Shown piece by piece: positions 32,469 through 38,400 of a stretch of 38,400 bases of DNA (within the stretch, counting starts at the first letter, position 1; every line of letters starts with the position of its first letter). Source of the stretch: CAZKMM01 sp964592965 (GTDB taxonomy: Bacteria > RBG-13-61-14 > DRUE01); the NCBI GenBank assembly GCA_964592965.1, contig CAZQJX010000007.1, positions 1-38,400 of the forward strand, read 5' to 3'. A program made the translations under genes and the position numbers. The notes beneath the pieces were generated by a model that was not told where the DNA came from, searched no databases, and worked only from the letters and a program-made list of their open reading frames with translations.

Positions 32469-33898
32469 AGGAGAAAATTCTGGTAGTTGATGACGAAGCT
32501 GGAATGAGAGAATTTCTCCAGATAATGTTGGAGAAGATGGGATACCTTGTGGATACATCTAGCTCTGGCGAAGAAGCGCTGAAAAAACTGGAAAATAATA
32601 GGTTTGACCTTGTTATCTGCGACCTTAAATTACCAAAAATAAGCGGAATGGATGTTCTGAGAAAAAGCAAAGAAATCAATCCCGATGCTCCTGTAATTAT
32701 GATTACCGCTTTTGGCTCACCAGAAAGTGCAGTAGAAGCAATGAAGCTGGGCGCCTATGACTACATCACCAAGCCGTTTAAAATTGATGAGATTCAACTG
32801 GTCATTAACAAGGCACTGGAAAAGGCACGGCTGGTAGAAGAAAACATTCGCCTGCGAAGGGAGCTAAAGACCAAATACGGATTTGACCAGCTGGTAGGTG
32901 TTAGCGAGCCTATGCGCAAAATTTATGAGCTTATTCGGCAGGTGGCTCCCACATCAAGCAATATTCTTATTTCTGGAGAAAGCGGAACAGGCAAGGAGCT
33001 GGTTGCCAAAGCCATTCATTACAATTCTCCCCGCAAAAACCAGCCTTTTTTGGTGGTTAACTGCGCATCAATTCCAGAAACGCTTTTGGAAAGCGAGCTG
33101 TTTGGACATACTCGGGGAGCGTTTACAGGTGCGTATCAGGCAAAGCGGGGAATGTTTGAACTGGCTCATCGTGGAACCATTCTTCTAGATGAAATCGGTG
33201 AACTTCCCGCATCACTTCAGGCAAAGCTCCTTCGGGTGATAGAAACCAAAACCTTCAGAAGGCTGGGCGGTGAAGATGAAATTCAGGTAGATGTGAGAAT
33301 CATTACTGCTACCAATCGTGATTTAGAAAAGGATGTTGAGCAGGGAAGATTTCGTGAGGATTTATACTATCGGCTAAATGTCATTCATATTCACCTTCCG
33401 CCACTTCGGGAGCGAAAAGAAGATATACCTATTCTTGCCCAGCATTTTCTGGAAAAATACAGCAGGCTTTTGGGCAAGCCTGTAAAAAAAATCTCTGAGG
33501 AGGCAGAGAGACTGCTTTTAAACTACAACTGGCCGGGAAATGTCCGAGAGCTTGAGAATGTGATTGAGCGGGCAGTTTCTCTTGAAAGCGGTGATGTTAT
33601 TTTACCGGAATCTCTGCCGGAAAAAATCCAGAAAAAGCCCCAGGCAGGAGATTTTGTCTCTGAAATCGCGCTTCCTGAAGAAGGACTAAATCTAGAAAAA
33701 ACTTTAGAAGAGATTGAACGCAAGCTTATTCGCGAGGCGCTAATCCGATGCGGTGGCAACAAGACCAAAGCCAGCCAGCTACTAGGCTTGAGCTTTCGCT
33801 CCTTTAGATATAGGGCAAGCAAACTCGGTGTGGATAAAGAATTTGATAGAGACGGAAGGGGTGAGAAAAAGGTCAAAAATGAAAAAGATTTGGATTAA
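32465..33898 (+). CDS. pilR: PilR-type sigma-54-dependent response regulator, TTG start
   Basis: 477 residues. Receiver with phosphoacceptor Asp53 (LVICDLKLP) and acidic D9-D10, AAA+ domain with Walker A GESGTGKE (171-178), sigma-54 contact motif GAFTGA (218-223), Walker B TILLDEIGE, and a Fis-type helix-turn-helix (GGNKTKASQLLGLSFRSFRYRASKLG). In Pseudomonas and Geobacter PilR activates the pilin gene pilA with sigma-54. The start codon is TTG overlapping the pilS stop (TTGA), with GGGAGG seven bases before it; no ATG fits the conserved receiver start. The usual target pilA is not in the window and I found no -24/-12 sequence between genes here. The Lys/Glu-rich C-terminal tail overlaps the next gene. 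Confidence 0.92.
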   Translation: MKEKILVVDDEAGMREFLQIMLEKMGYLVDTSSSGEEALKKLENNRFDLVICDLKLPKISGMDVLRKSKEINPDAPVIMITAFGSPESAVEAMKLGAYDYITKPFKIDEIQLVINKALEKARLVEENIRLRRELKTKYGFDQLVGVSEPMRKIYELIRQVAPTSSNILISGESGTGKELVAKAIHYNSPRKNQPFLVVNCASIPETLLESELFGHTRGAFTGAYQAKRGMFELAHRGTILLDEIGELPASLQAKLLRVIETKTFRRLGGEDEIQVDVRIITATNRDLEKDVEQGRFREDLYYRLNVIHIHLPPLRERKEDIPILAQHFLEKYSRLLGKPVKKISEEAERLLLNYNWPGNVRELENVIERAVSLESGDVILPESLPEKIQKKPQAGDFVSEIALPEEGLNLEKTLEEIERKLIREALIRCGGNKTKASQLLGLSFRSFRYRASKLGVDKEFDRDGRGEKKVKNEKDLD

Positions 33899-34781
33899 TG
33901 GCGAGCTGGTTAATTTTAACCAAGCAAAAGTGCATATTTTAAGCCATTCTTTTGGAAGAGGCTCAGCCATCTTTGAAGTAATCAGCACCCATCGCACAGA
34001 AAAGGGAGTGGCAATTTTCAGGCTCTCTGACCATCTGGAAAGGCTGAAAAGAAGCGCAGGGGCTATTTATCTTCGCCTTCCTTATTCAAAATCTGAGCTT
34101 ACTCAGGCAGTAAAAGAAACAGTTAAAGCCAACCAAATCGGAAACGGGATAATTAAAATTCTCGCCTACCTTCCCGAGTTTAGCCTAGAGGTAGCTCCTA
34201 CAGAAAAAAAACTTTCGGTCGCCATTGCTGGATTTGATTTTGAAAGAGACATCTCTTTGAGCAAATTTGGTGAGGATAAATTTGCCCGTGCAGGAATCAG
34301 CAGTTGGCGAAAGCTTCATCCCAGCACTGTGCCTGTGTTTGCTAAAGCGAGCGGTAATTATCTTAATCCTATGCTCGCAAAGCTAGAGGTAAAAAAAAGG
34401 GGCTTTAGCGCACCCATTCTTCTTGACACCAAAGGCTATGTTGCTGAAGGAGCAACTGAAAGCATTTTCATAGTTAAAAATAAAAAGCTTTTTACACCGA
34501 GATTGGATAATATTCTCCCCAGCATAACAAGAATGAGCATACTTGAAATCGCTTTTGACCTGGGAATAAAAGTGGTGCAAAAAAGGCTTAAGCCCAATGA
34601 GCTGTTCTCCTGCGATGAAGCATTTTTCTCATCAACCACCTGTAAAGTATGGCCTATCTGTCAAATTGAAAATCACAAACTTCCCGCTCCAGGAGCTATT
34701 AGCCAACAGCTAAAAGATTATTTTGACCAGATTCTAGCTTTAAAAATCAAAAAATTTTCTCACTGGCTCAGTCCGGTTTAA
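33879..34781 (+). CDS. class IV PLP aminotransferase, branched-chain (IlvE) type
   Basis: 300 residues. The fold-IV pattern is complete: INGELVNFNQAKVHILSHSFGRGSAIFEVI at the N-terminus, PLP Lys156 in FAKASGNYLNPMLAKLEVKKRG, GYVAEGATESIFIVKN, and the cofactor-phosphate loop ILPSITRMSILEIA. The AKASGNYLN lysine motif and SSWRKLHPS favour branched-chain transaminases over D-alanine transaminase or aminodeoxychorismate lyase, but EGATES departs from the usual EGSGEN, so specificity is open. I use the ATG at 33879 because the family starts at the KKIWINGE strand; this overlaps pilR by 20 bases. It occupies the place where pilA stands in Geobacter. A role with cimA in isoleucine synthesis is possible. 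The 119 bases after it show no feature I can support. Confidence 0.85.
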   Translation: MKKIWINGELVNFNQAKVHILSHSFGRGSAIFEVISTHRTEKGVAIFRLSDHLERLKRSAGAIYLRLPYSKSELTQAVKETVKANQIGNGIIKILAYLPEFSLEVAPTEKKLSVAIAGFDFERDISLSKFGEDKFARAGISSWRKLHPSTVPVFAKASGNYLNPMLAKLEVKKRGFSAPILLDTKGYVAEGATESIFIVKNKKLFTPRLDNILPSITRMSILEIAFDLGIKVVQKRLKPNELFSCDEAFFSSTTCKVWPICQIENHKLPAPGAISQQLKDYFDQILALKIKKFSHWLSPV

Positions 34782-34900
34782 ACCTATCAAGCAGGTGGTA
34801 GTTTGAAAATATTTTAAAGGCTTTTTTAATTTCAAAGAGAAATTTCAAGCTGACAAAATATTATCTTTTGAAAACAAAGCTGAAAAGATTGATTAAGCCA

Positions 34901-35596
34901 TCAGGAAGCAACAGATTCTGTCTGGGGCTTTTTCCTTGCAAACAATCTGGAAATCACTGCGAACAGCGCTCCTACACCAACCAGCACCCCGATGGAATAT
35001 TTGGCAGGAAGAACATCAACCACCCAGCACCAAAAATAAACAAGTGGTAGGAGCGCAACAGCACTTCCTAAAAAGTAGTTCTTAAAACTAATAGCAGTAA
35101 GTCCCATTGCCCAATTAAGCGCAGGGTTGAGAAAAAGGAAAATCCGAAGAATTATAATAGCAAAAAATCCCTTTTCTTTAAGCTTAGGCTCCCAGCGCCT
35201 GATTCCCTCTGGAATAGTAAGAGCAACAAAATCTCTTCCCAAATATCTGGAGATGGCAAAACTTAAAGTCACACCAAGCATAGCACCAGAAAAAGCCAAA
35301 ATTCCTCCCAAAAAGGTCCCATATAAATATCCTGCTAAGAAAATAAAAATTATTCCCGGAAGATTAATAGTTAGCCCAACACCAAAAATCCCTACATAAA
35401 CAAGAGCACCGAGCGCACCTAAATTTTGAATATAAGTTTTAATCTGTTCTGGATGCTGACGAGCTTTATTAATTAATTCCCTTACCGGCGGATAGTGGCT
35501 TATCAAGATAAAAACCACAATCAGCACAACCAGAATTGCCATTTTAATGGCAGGAATCTTTAGCTGGCTCCAGCGAGATGGTTTTTCTTCACTCAT
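34901..35596 (-). CDS. TVP38/TMEM64 (VTT domain) membrane protein
   Basis: 231 residues with about five to six hydrophobic segments. The VTT domain is seen in LPGIIFIFLAGYLYGTFLGGILAFSGAMLGVTLSFAISRYLGRDFV and in LRIFLFLNPALNWAMGLTAISFKNYFLGS, including the re-entrant-loop glycine and proline positions. Relatives of the DedA/VTT group move lipids such as undecaprenyl phosphate or act in membrane homeostasis; the substrate here is unknown. It is a single gene, convergent with the aminotransferase gene and divergent from panB. A perfect TATAAT ends seven bases before its ATG, with no ribosome-binding site. Confidence 0.85.
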   Translation of the reverse strand: MSEEKPSRWSQLKIPAIKMAILVVLIVVFILISHYPPVRELINKARQHPEQIKTYIQNLGALGALVYVGIFGVGLTINLPGIIFIFLAGYLYGTFLGGILAFSGAMLGVTLSFAISRYLGRDFVALTIPEGIRRWEPKLKEKGFFAIIILRIFLFLNPALNWAMGLTAISFKNYFLGSAVALLPLVYFWCWVVDVLPAKYSIGVLVGVGALFAVISRLFARKKPQTESVAS

Positions 35597-35603
35597 CTTT
35601 AAA

Positions 35604-35633
35604 ATTATAAAAGCCCTGCAAAAAGAAAATCAA
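35604..35633 (-). promoter_or_regulatory. promoter of the VTT protein gene
   Basis: Minus strand: -35 TTGATT (35633-35628), 18-base spacer, -10 TATAAT (35609-35604), then seven bases to the ATG. The start site should fall on or near the ATG, giving a leaderless message. Confidence 0.55.
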
Positions 35634-35694
35634 GGAAAAATCTTTGCCAAAATAAAAATTTAAACCTCTGATGCAAATTTTTTGTATAAAAATT

Positions 35695-35723
35695 TTGACA
35701 GAAAAAAATTTTTCTGCTATCTT
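35695..35723 (+). promoter_or_regulatory. strong promoter of the panBCD leader
   Basis: -35 TTGACA (35695-35700), 17-base spacer, -10 TATCTT (35718-35723). It is the best promoter in the window and would start a leader of about 160 bases before panB. Confidence 0.75.
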
Positions 35724-35729
35724 ATTTCT

Positions 35730-35823
35730 ACAGCTTGGATCCAGACACCTGGACCGAGACCGTGGAGGAAGCAAAAAGTTTTAAGTAAATTTGGTAGCTG
35801 ACCTAAAAAGGCAGCTAACCAAA
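35730..35823 (+). promoter_or_regulatory. two tandem bulged-A hairpins in the panB leader, candidate pan RNA motif
   Basis: Hairpin 1: G33-C60, bulged A59, CTTGG (34-38) with CCGAG (54-58; T36-G56 wobble), bulged A39, TCCAG/CTGGA around loop ACAC (numbers plus 35700). Hairpin 2: TTTGG (35790-35794) with CCAAA (35819-35823), bulged A35818, TAGCTG/CAGCTA, bulged A35801, CC/GG around loop TAAAAA. Both thus have the same plan: outer stem, bulged A on the 3' side, five or six pairs, bulged A on the 5' side, apical stem. As I recall it, the published 'pan' motif is a hairpin with two conserved bulged adenosines, often in tandem, in leaders of panB, panC or panD genes. The position before panB fits exactly. 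Identity with that family is inferred, not tested. Confidence 0.6.
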
Positions 35824-35844
35824 AAAGAGGGATTGAAAAAACAA

Positions 35845-35875
35845 GCCTCCCGGCGGTCCGGGAGGCTTTTTATTT
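35845..35875 (+). terminator. intrinsic terminator in the panB leader
   Basis: Perfect nine-pair stem GCCTCCCGG (35845-35853), loop CGGT, CCGGGAGGC (35858-35866), then TTTTTATTT. It lies 15 bases before the panB ATG and after the two hairpins, so it is placed to stop the transcript conditionally. GGAGG at 35764-35768 could pair with CCTCC at 35846-35850 as a short antiterminator, only five pairs. Confidence 0.85.
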
Positions 35876-35889
35876 GAAAGGAGAGATTT

Positions 35890-36708
35890 ATGAGCAAAAA
35901 AATAACTATTCCTGAGCTGGTGGCTAAAAAGGAGCAGGGCGAGAAAATCACAATGATTACCGCCTATGATTATCCTTTTGCCAAGATTGTTGATGAAGCG
36001 GGTATAGATATTATTCTCGTCGGCGACAGTGTAAGCACAGTGGTTCAAGGCTTGGATAACACCCTACCCGTAACTATGGAAGAGATGATATATCATACCA
36101 AGCTGGTCTGCAGAGCTCGCCAGCGTGCTCTGGTTGTTTTTGACCTTCCTTTTATGAGCTATCAGGAGAGTGTGGAGCAGGCAAAGAGAAATGCAGGGAG
36201 GGCGATAAAGGAGAGCGGAGCAGAAGCAGTTAAACTGGAAGGTGGTGCCAATATGGCAAAAACCATAGAGGCAATTGTTAACATTGATATCCCGGTAATG
36301 GCGCATATCGGCTTGACACCGCAGTCAATTCACCGAATGGGCGGATACAAAGTTCAGGGAAGAGAAGAAAGACAGCGAAAAAAACTTCTTGACGATGCCC
36401 GTGCTGTAGAAGAAGCTGGAGCTTTCAGCGTGGTGTTGGAGTGCATTCCCGCAGAAGTGGCAAAAGAAATCTCCGAAATGCTAACCATTCCAACCATTGG
36501 CATTGGCTCGGGTATTAATTGCGATGGTCAGGTGCTGGTTCTTCACGACCTTCTCGGACTTTATCCGGGGCGAAAATTTAAATTCGTAAAACAATATGCC
36601 AATCTCTATGAAATTACCAAAAAAGCAGTTGAAGAGTTTTGCCAAGAGGTGCGTGATAAAAAATTTCCAACCGAAGAGCACAGCTTTTTCTTGGAGAAGA
36701 AAAAATGA
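35890..36708 (+). CDS. panB: 3-methyl-2-oxobutanoate hydroxymethyltransferase
   Basis: First step of pantothenate synthesis: ketoisovalerate plus methylenetetrahydrofolate to ketopantoate. 272 residues, the usual length. Motifs: MITAYDYPFAKIVDEAGIDIILVGDS (metal-binding Asp), PVTMEEMIYHTKLVCR, VVFDLPFMSYQ, AVKLEGG, VMAHIGLTPQSIHRMGGYKVQG, VVLECIP and TIGIGSG. AAAGGAGAG precedes the ATG. It starts 15 bases after an intrinsic terminator in a structured leader, so its expression is probably controlled by premature termination. It overlaps panC by four bases (ATGA). Confidence 0.97.
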   Translation: MSKKITIPELVAKKEQGEKITMITAYDYPFAKIVDEAGIDIILVGDSVSTVVQGLDNTLPVTMEEMIYHTKLVCRARQRALVVFDLPFMSYQESVEQAKRNAGRAIKESGAEAVKLEGGANMAKTIEAIVNIDIPVMAHIGLTPQSIHRMGGYKVQGREERQRKKLLDDARAVEEAGAFSVVLECIPAEVAKEISEMLTIPTIGIGSGINCDGQVLVLHDLLGLYPGRKFKFVKQYANLYEITKKAVEEFCQEVRDKKFPTEEHSFFLEKKK

Positions 36709-37562
36709 CCCTTCCGCGGGTAATAGAAAAAATTGAAGAGATGCAGAGCATCTCCAGAGCGCTCCGCAAAGAAGGCAAGAAAATAGGCTTTGTTCCTACA
36801 ATGGGCTATCTTCACGAAGGGCATCTTTCTCTGGTAAAAAAGGCGAGGGAGCTGGCAGATGTGGTGGTGGTGAGCATATTTGTCAATCCCACCCAGTTTG
36901 GTCCTAATGAAGATTTTGACCGCTATCCCAGAGACCTAGAAGGAGATTTGAAAAAGCTTGAGCCATACAATGTTGAATATGTTTTTTATCCCTCTGCCAG
37001 CGAGATGTATCCTGAAGGGTATCAGACCTATGTTGAAGTTGAAAAGCTGAGTCAAGGGCTTTGCGGTGCTTATCGTCCTGGACATTTTCGGGGAGTATGC
37101 ACTGTGGTTTGTAAGCTGTTTAACATTGTTCAGCCTGATTTTGCTGTGTTCGGAGAAAAGGACTATCAACAGCTCAGGGTAATTGAGCGAATGACCAGGG
37201 ATTTAAATTTTCCTATTGAGATTATTCCTATGCCCACTGTTCGTGAAGAGGACGGCTTGGCAATGTCCAGCAGAAACGCTTATCTTTCTGCTGATGAGCG
37301 CAAGCAGGCGCTGAGCATTTCTCAGGCACTTTTCCTTGCCAAGAAAATGGTTGCTCAAGGAGAGCGAGATGCAGGAAAGATAATTGAAAAAGTATTTGAG
37401 ATATTAAGCTCCCAGCCAAAAGCGAGCATTGAATATATTGAGATAAGAGATGCATTCACGCTTGAGCGAGTGAAGAAAATAGACCGAGCTTGTCAGCTTC
37501 TGGTTGCCTGCTGGATAGGCGACACTCGGCTTATTGATAATATCAGGCTGGAGCCTGAGTAA
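36705..37562 (+). CDS. panC: pantothenate synthetase (pantoate-beta-alanine ligase)
   Basis: Joins pantoate and beta-alanine with ATP. 285 residues. Signature parts: VPTMGYLHEGHLSLV (HEGH as the HIGH motif, 37-40), SIFVNPTQFGPNEDFDRYPR, GLCGAYRPGHFRGVCTVVCKLFNIV, VFGEKDYQQL and the KMSKS-like DGLAMSSRNAYL. The second gene of panBCD, overlapping panB and 21 bases before panD, so all three steps of the branch are present together. Confidence 0.97.
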   Translation: MTLPRVIEKIEEMQSISRALRKEGKKIGFVPTMGYLHEGHLSLVKKARELADVVVVSIFVNPTQFGPNEDFDRYPRDLEGDLKKLEPYNVEYVFYPSASEMYPEGYQTYVEVEKLSQGLCGAYRPGHFRGVCTVVCKLFNIVQPDFAVFGEKDYQQLRVIERMTRDLNFPIEIIPMPTVREEDGLAMSSRNAYLSADERKQALSISQALFLAKKMVAQGERDAGKIIEKVFEILSSQPKASIEYIEIRDAFTLERVKKIDRACQLLVACWIGDTRLIDNIRLEPE

Positions 37563-37583
37563 AAATTTTCAAGGAGGGAGAAA

Positions 37584-37970
37584 ATGAAAAGGAGTATGCT
37601 CAAGTCCAAAATTCACCGAGCTTGGGTGACGCACTCTGACCTTGATTATGAAGGCTCAATTGAAATTGACCAGGCGCTGATGAAAAGCGCAGATATCCTT
37701 CCTTTTGAAGAGGTCTGGGTATGGAACCTTGCCAATGGAGCAAGATTCTCCACCTATGCCATTCCCGCACCTGAAGGCTCTGGAAGAATTTGCATTAACG
37801 GAGCTGCTTCCCGCCTGGCTCAGCCCGGCGATTTAATCATCATTGCCAGCTTTGCCCAGCTTGATGATAGCGAGCTGGAAAAGTTTGAGCCCAAGCTGGT
37901 TTTTGTTGATGAGAATAACCGCATCAAGTCAATTTCTCGTGGCTCGCATTCAGTAAGCTCGGTGAATTAA
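37584..37970 (+). CDS. panD: aspartate 1-decarboxylase (pyruvoyl enzyme)
   Basis: Makes beta-alanine from aspartate. 128 residues. Self-cleavage between Gly24 and Ser25 in DYEGSIEID creates the pyruvoyl group; the same numbering holds in E. coli. HRAWVTHSDLDYEGS, YAIPAPEGSGRICINGAASRLAQPGDLIIIASFAQ complete the family pattern (catalytic Tyr/Asn loop and the Arg and Lys contacts near the N-terminus, KSKIHRA). AAGGAGGG precedes the ATG. No panM-like maturation gene is seen; this L-alpha-decarboxylase type usually self-cleaves. Confidence 0.97.
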   Translation: MKRSMLKSKIHRAWVTHSDLDYEGSIEIDQALMKSADILPFEEVWVWNLANGARFSTYAIPAPEGSGRICINGAASRLAQPGDLIIIASFAQLDDSELEKFEPKLVFVDENNRIKSISRGSHSVSSVN

Positions 37971-37974
37971 ATTT

Positions 37975-38400
37975 ATGGAGATTTTCAGTGCGGAGGTTAT
38001 TCTGCCCATAAGCACCCCGGCTGTGCGAAATGGAGCAATTGCTGTTGAGAACGAAAGAATTGTTCAGCTCGGCTCAAGGGCAGAGCTTAAAAAGCTTTAT
38101 CCAAAGGCGCGGGAAAAGCACTTTTCTCTTATCCTTCCCTGCCTGATTAATGCTCATACCCATATTGAGCTTTGTTCCCTTCCCAAGCTTTCTGCTCATC
38201 GTGGCTTTACATCTTAGCTAGTCCAAATCGTCCGAGAAAAAAGAAAACTGCTCCCCTCGCAAATGAAAAAAGTTGCCCAGCAGGCAATAAAAGAATGTTT
38301 AAACTTGGGAATTTGTGCTCTGGGAGATGTGGCTAGTGAACCGGCAGTGCTTGATGTTCATAAAAATAGCCCGCTCTGCTCCACTGTTTTTCTGGAAGTG
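37975..38400 (+). pseudogene. amidohydrolase, interrupted by an in-frame TAG and cut by window edge
   Basis: The first 80 codons read MEIFSAEVILPISTP..., ending LPCLINAHTHIELCSLPK...HRGFTS, then TAG at 38215-38217. The same frame continues open to the edge (LVQIVREKRKLLPSQ...LGICALGDVAS), exactly as an amidohydrolase (metal-dependent deaminase, cytosine-deaminase/chlorohydrolase-like) would. HTH is the first metal motif. In relatives a Trp stands after this FxS position (pattern GFxxWL), and TGG to TAG is one change. TAG ends other intact genes here (5276-8017, 22212-25430), so general recoding is unlikely. It lies four bases after panD. Aminofutalosine deaminase (MqnX) is one possible identity among several. 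A sequencing error is the main alternative to true loss. Confidence 0.8.

Noticed and set aside
34782..34900. Bidirectional terminator between the aminotransferase and VTT genes
   Set aside because: Only weak AT-rich inverted repeats such as AATTTC-N5-GAAATT are present, with no GC stem or proper T run.
37975..38217. Short 80-residue protein as a complete gene
   Set aside because: It ends within an amidohydrolase domain just after the first metal motif, and the same frame continues with family-like sequence past the TAG.
1..38400. tRNA, rRNA, CRISPR arrays, insertion sequences or prophage genes
   Set aside because: No cloverleaf-like segments, spaced repeats, transposases, integrases or phage proteins were seen on either strand.

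Overview
The window is a gene-dense bacterial stretch with standard stop codons and long, tightly overlapping operons. Its gene content points to an uncultivated diderm: a type IV pilus operon in the order pilB-pilT-pilC-pilS-pilR, which is the order known from Geobacter-type Deltaproteobacteria, together with NtrY/NtrX, PATAN-domain and FHA/Ser-Thr-kinase proteins. I cannot fix the phylum from sequence alone. A 100-N gap flanked by an exact 55-bp duplication indicates a scaffolded short-read assembly, probably a metagenome bin.

Layout. (1) 1-5122, plus strand: the 3' part of aspartokinase, citramalate synthase (isoleucine from pyruvate), a ComEA-like helix-hairpin-helix protein, a PATAN/degenerate J-domain/TPR protein and a PilZ-like helical-repeat protein. 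(2) 5276-8017, plus: a YfhO-type membrane glycosyltransferase. (3) 8014-14854, minus: a Ser/Thr kinase, a double-FHA protein (broken only by the artificial gap), a MeaB GTPase, then a NtrY-like sensor kinase and a NtrX-like sigma-54 activator. (4) 14902-21797, minus: maf-yggS-proC-divIVA-yggU housekeeping cluster, a membrane-anchored S45 penicillin-acylase-family enzyme and a secreted DUF1571 protein. (5) 22000-34781, plus: a tiny ORF, a 1072-residue TPR protein with an acidic Pro/Glu-rich middle, an ExeA-like ATPase, then the pil operon from its own promoter, ending in a class IV aminotransferase; no pilin gene is present. (6) 34901-35596, minus: a TVP38/VTT membrane protein. (7) 35695-38400, plus: a strong promoter, a structured leader with two bulged-A hairpins and an intrinsic terminator, then panB-panC-panD (pantothenate) and an amidohydrolase gene interrupted by an in-frame amber codon and cut by the window edge.

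The observations most worth a second look are the panBCD leader, which resembles the tandem 'pan' RNA motif and sits in front of a terminator; a repeated arrangement of -10 boxes 6 to 9 bases from start codons lacking a ribosome-binding site, suggesting leaderless transcripts; the amber codon at an expected tryptophan; and the assembly artefact that splits the FHA gene. I saw no tRNA, rRNA, CRISPR array, insertion sequence or phage gene.
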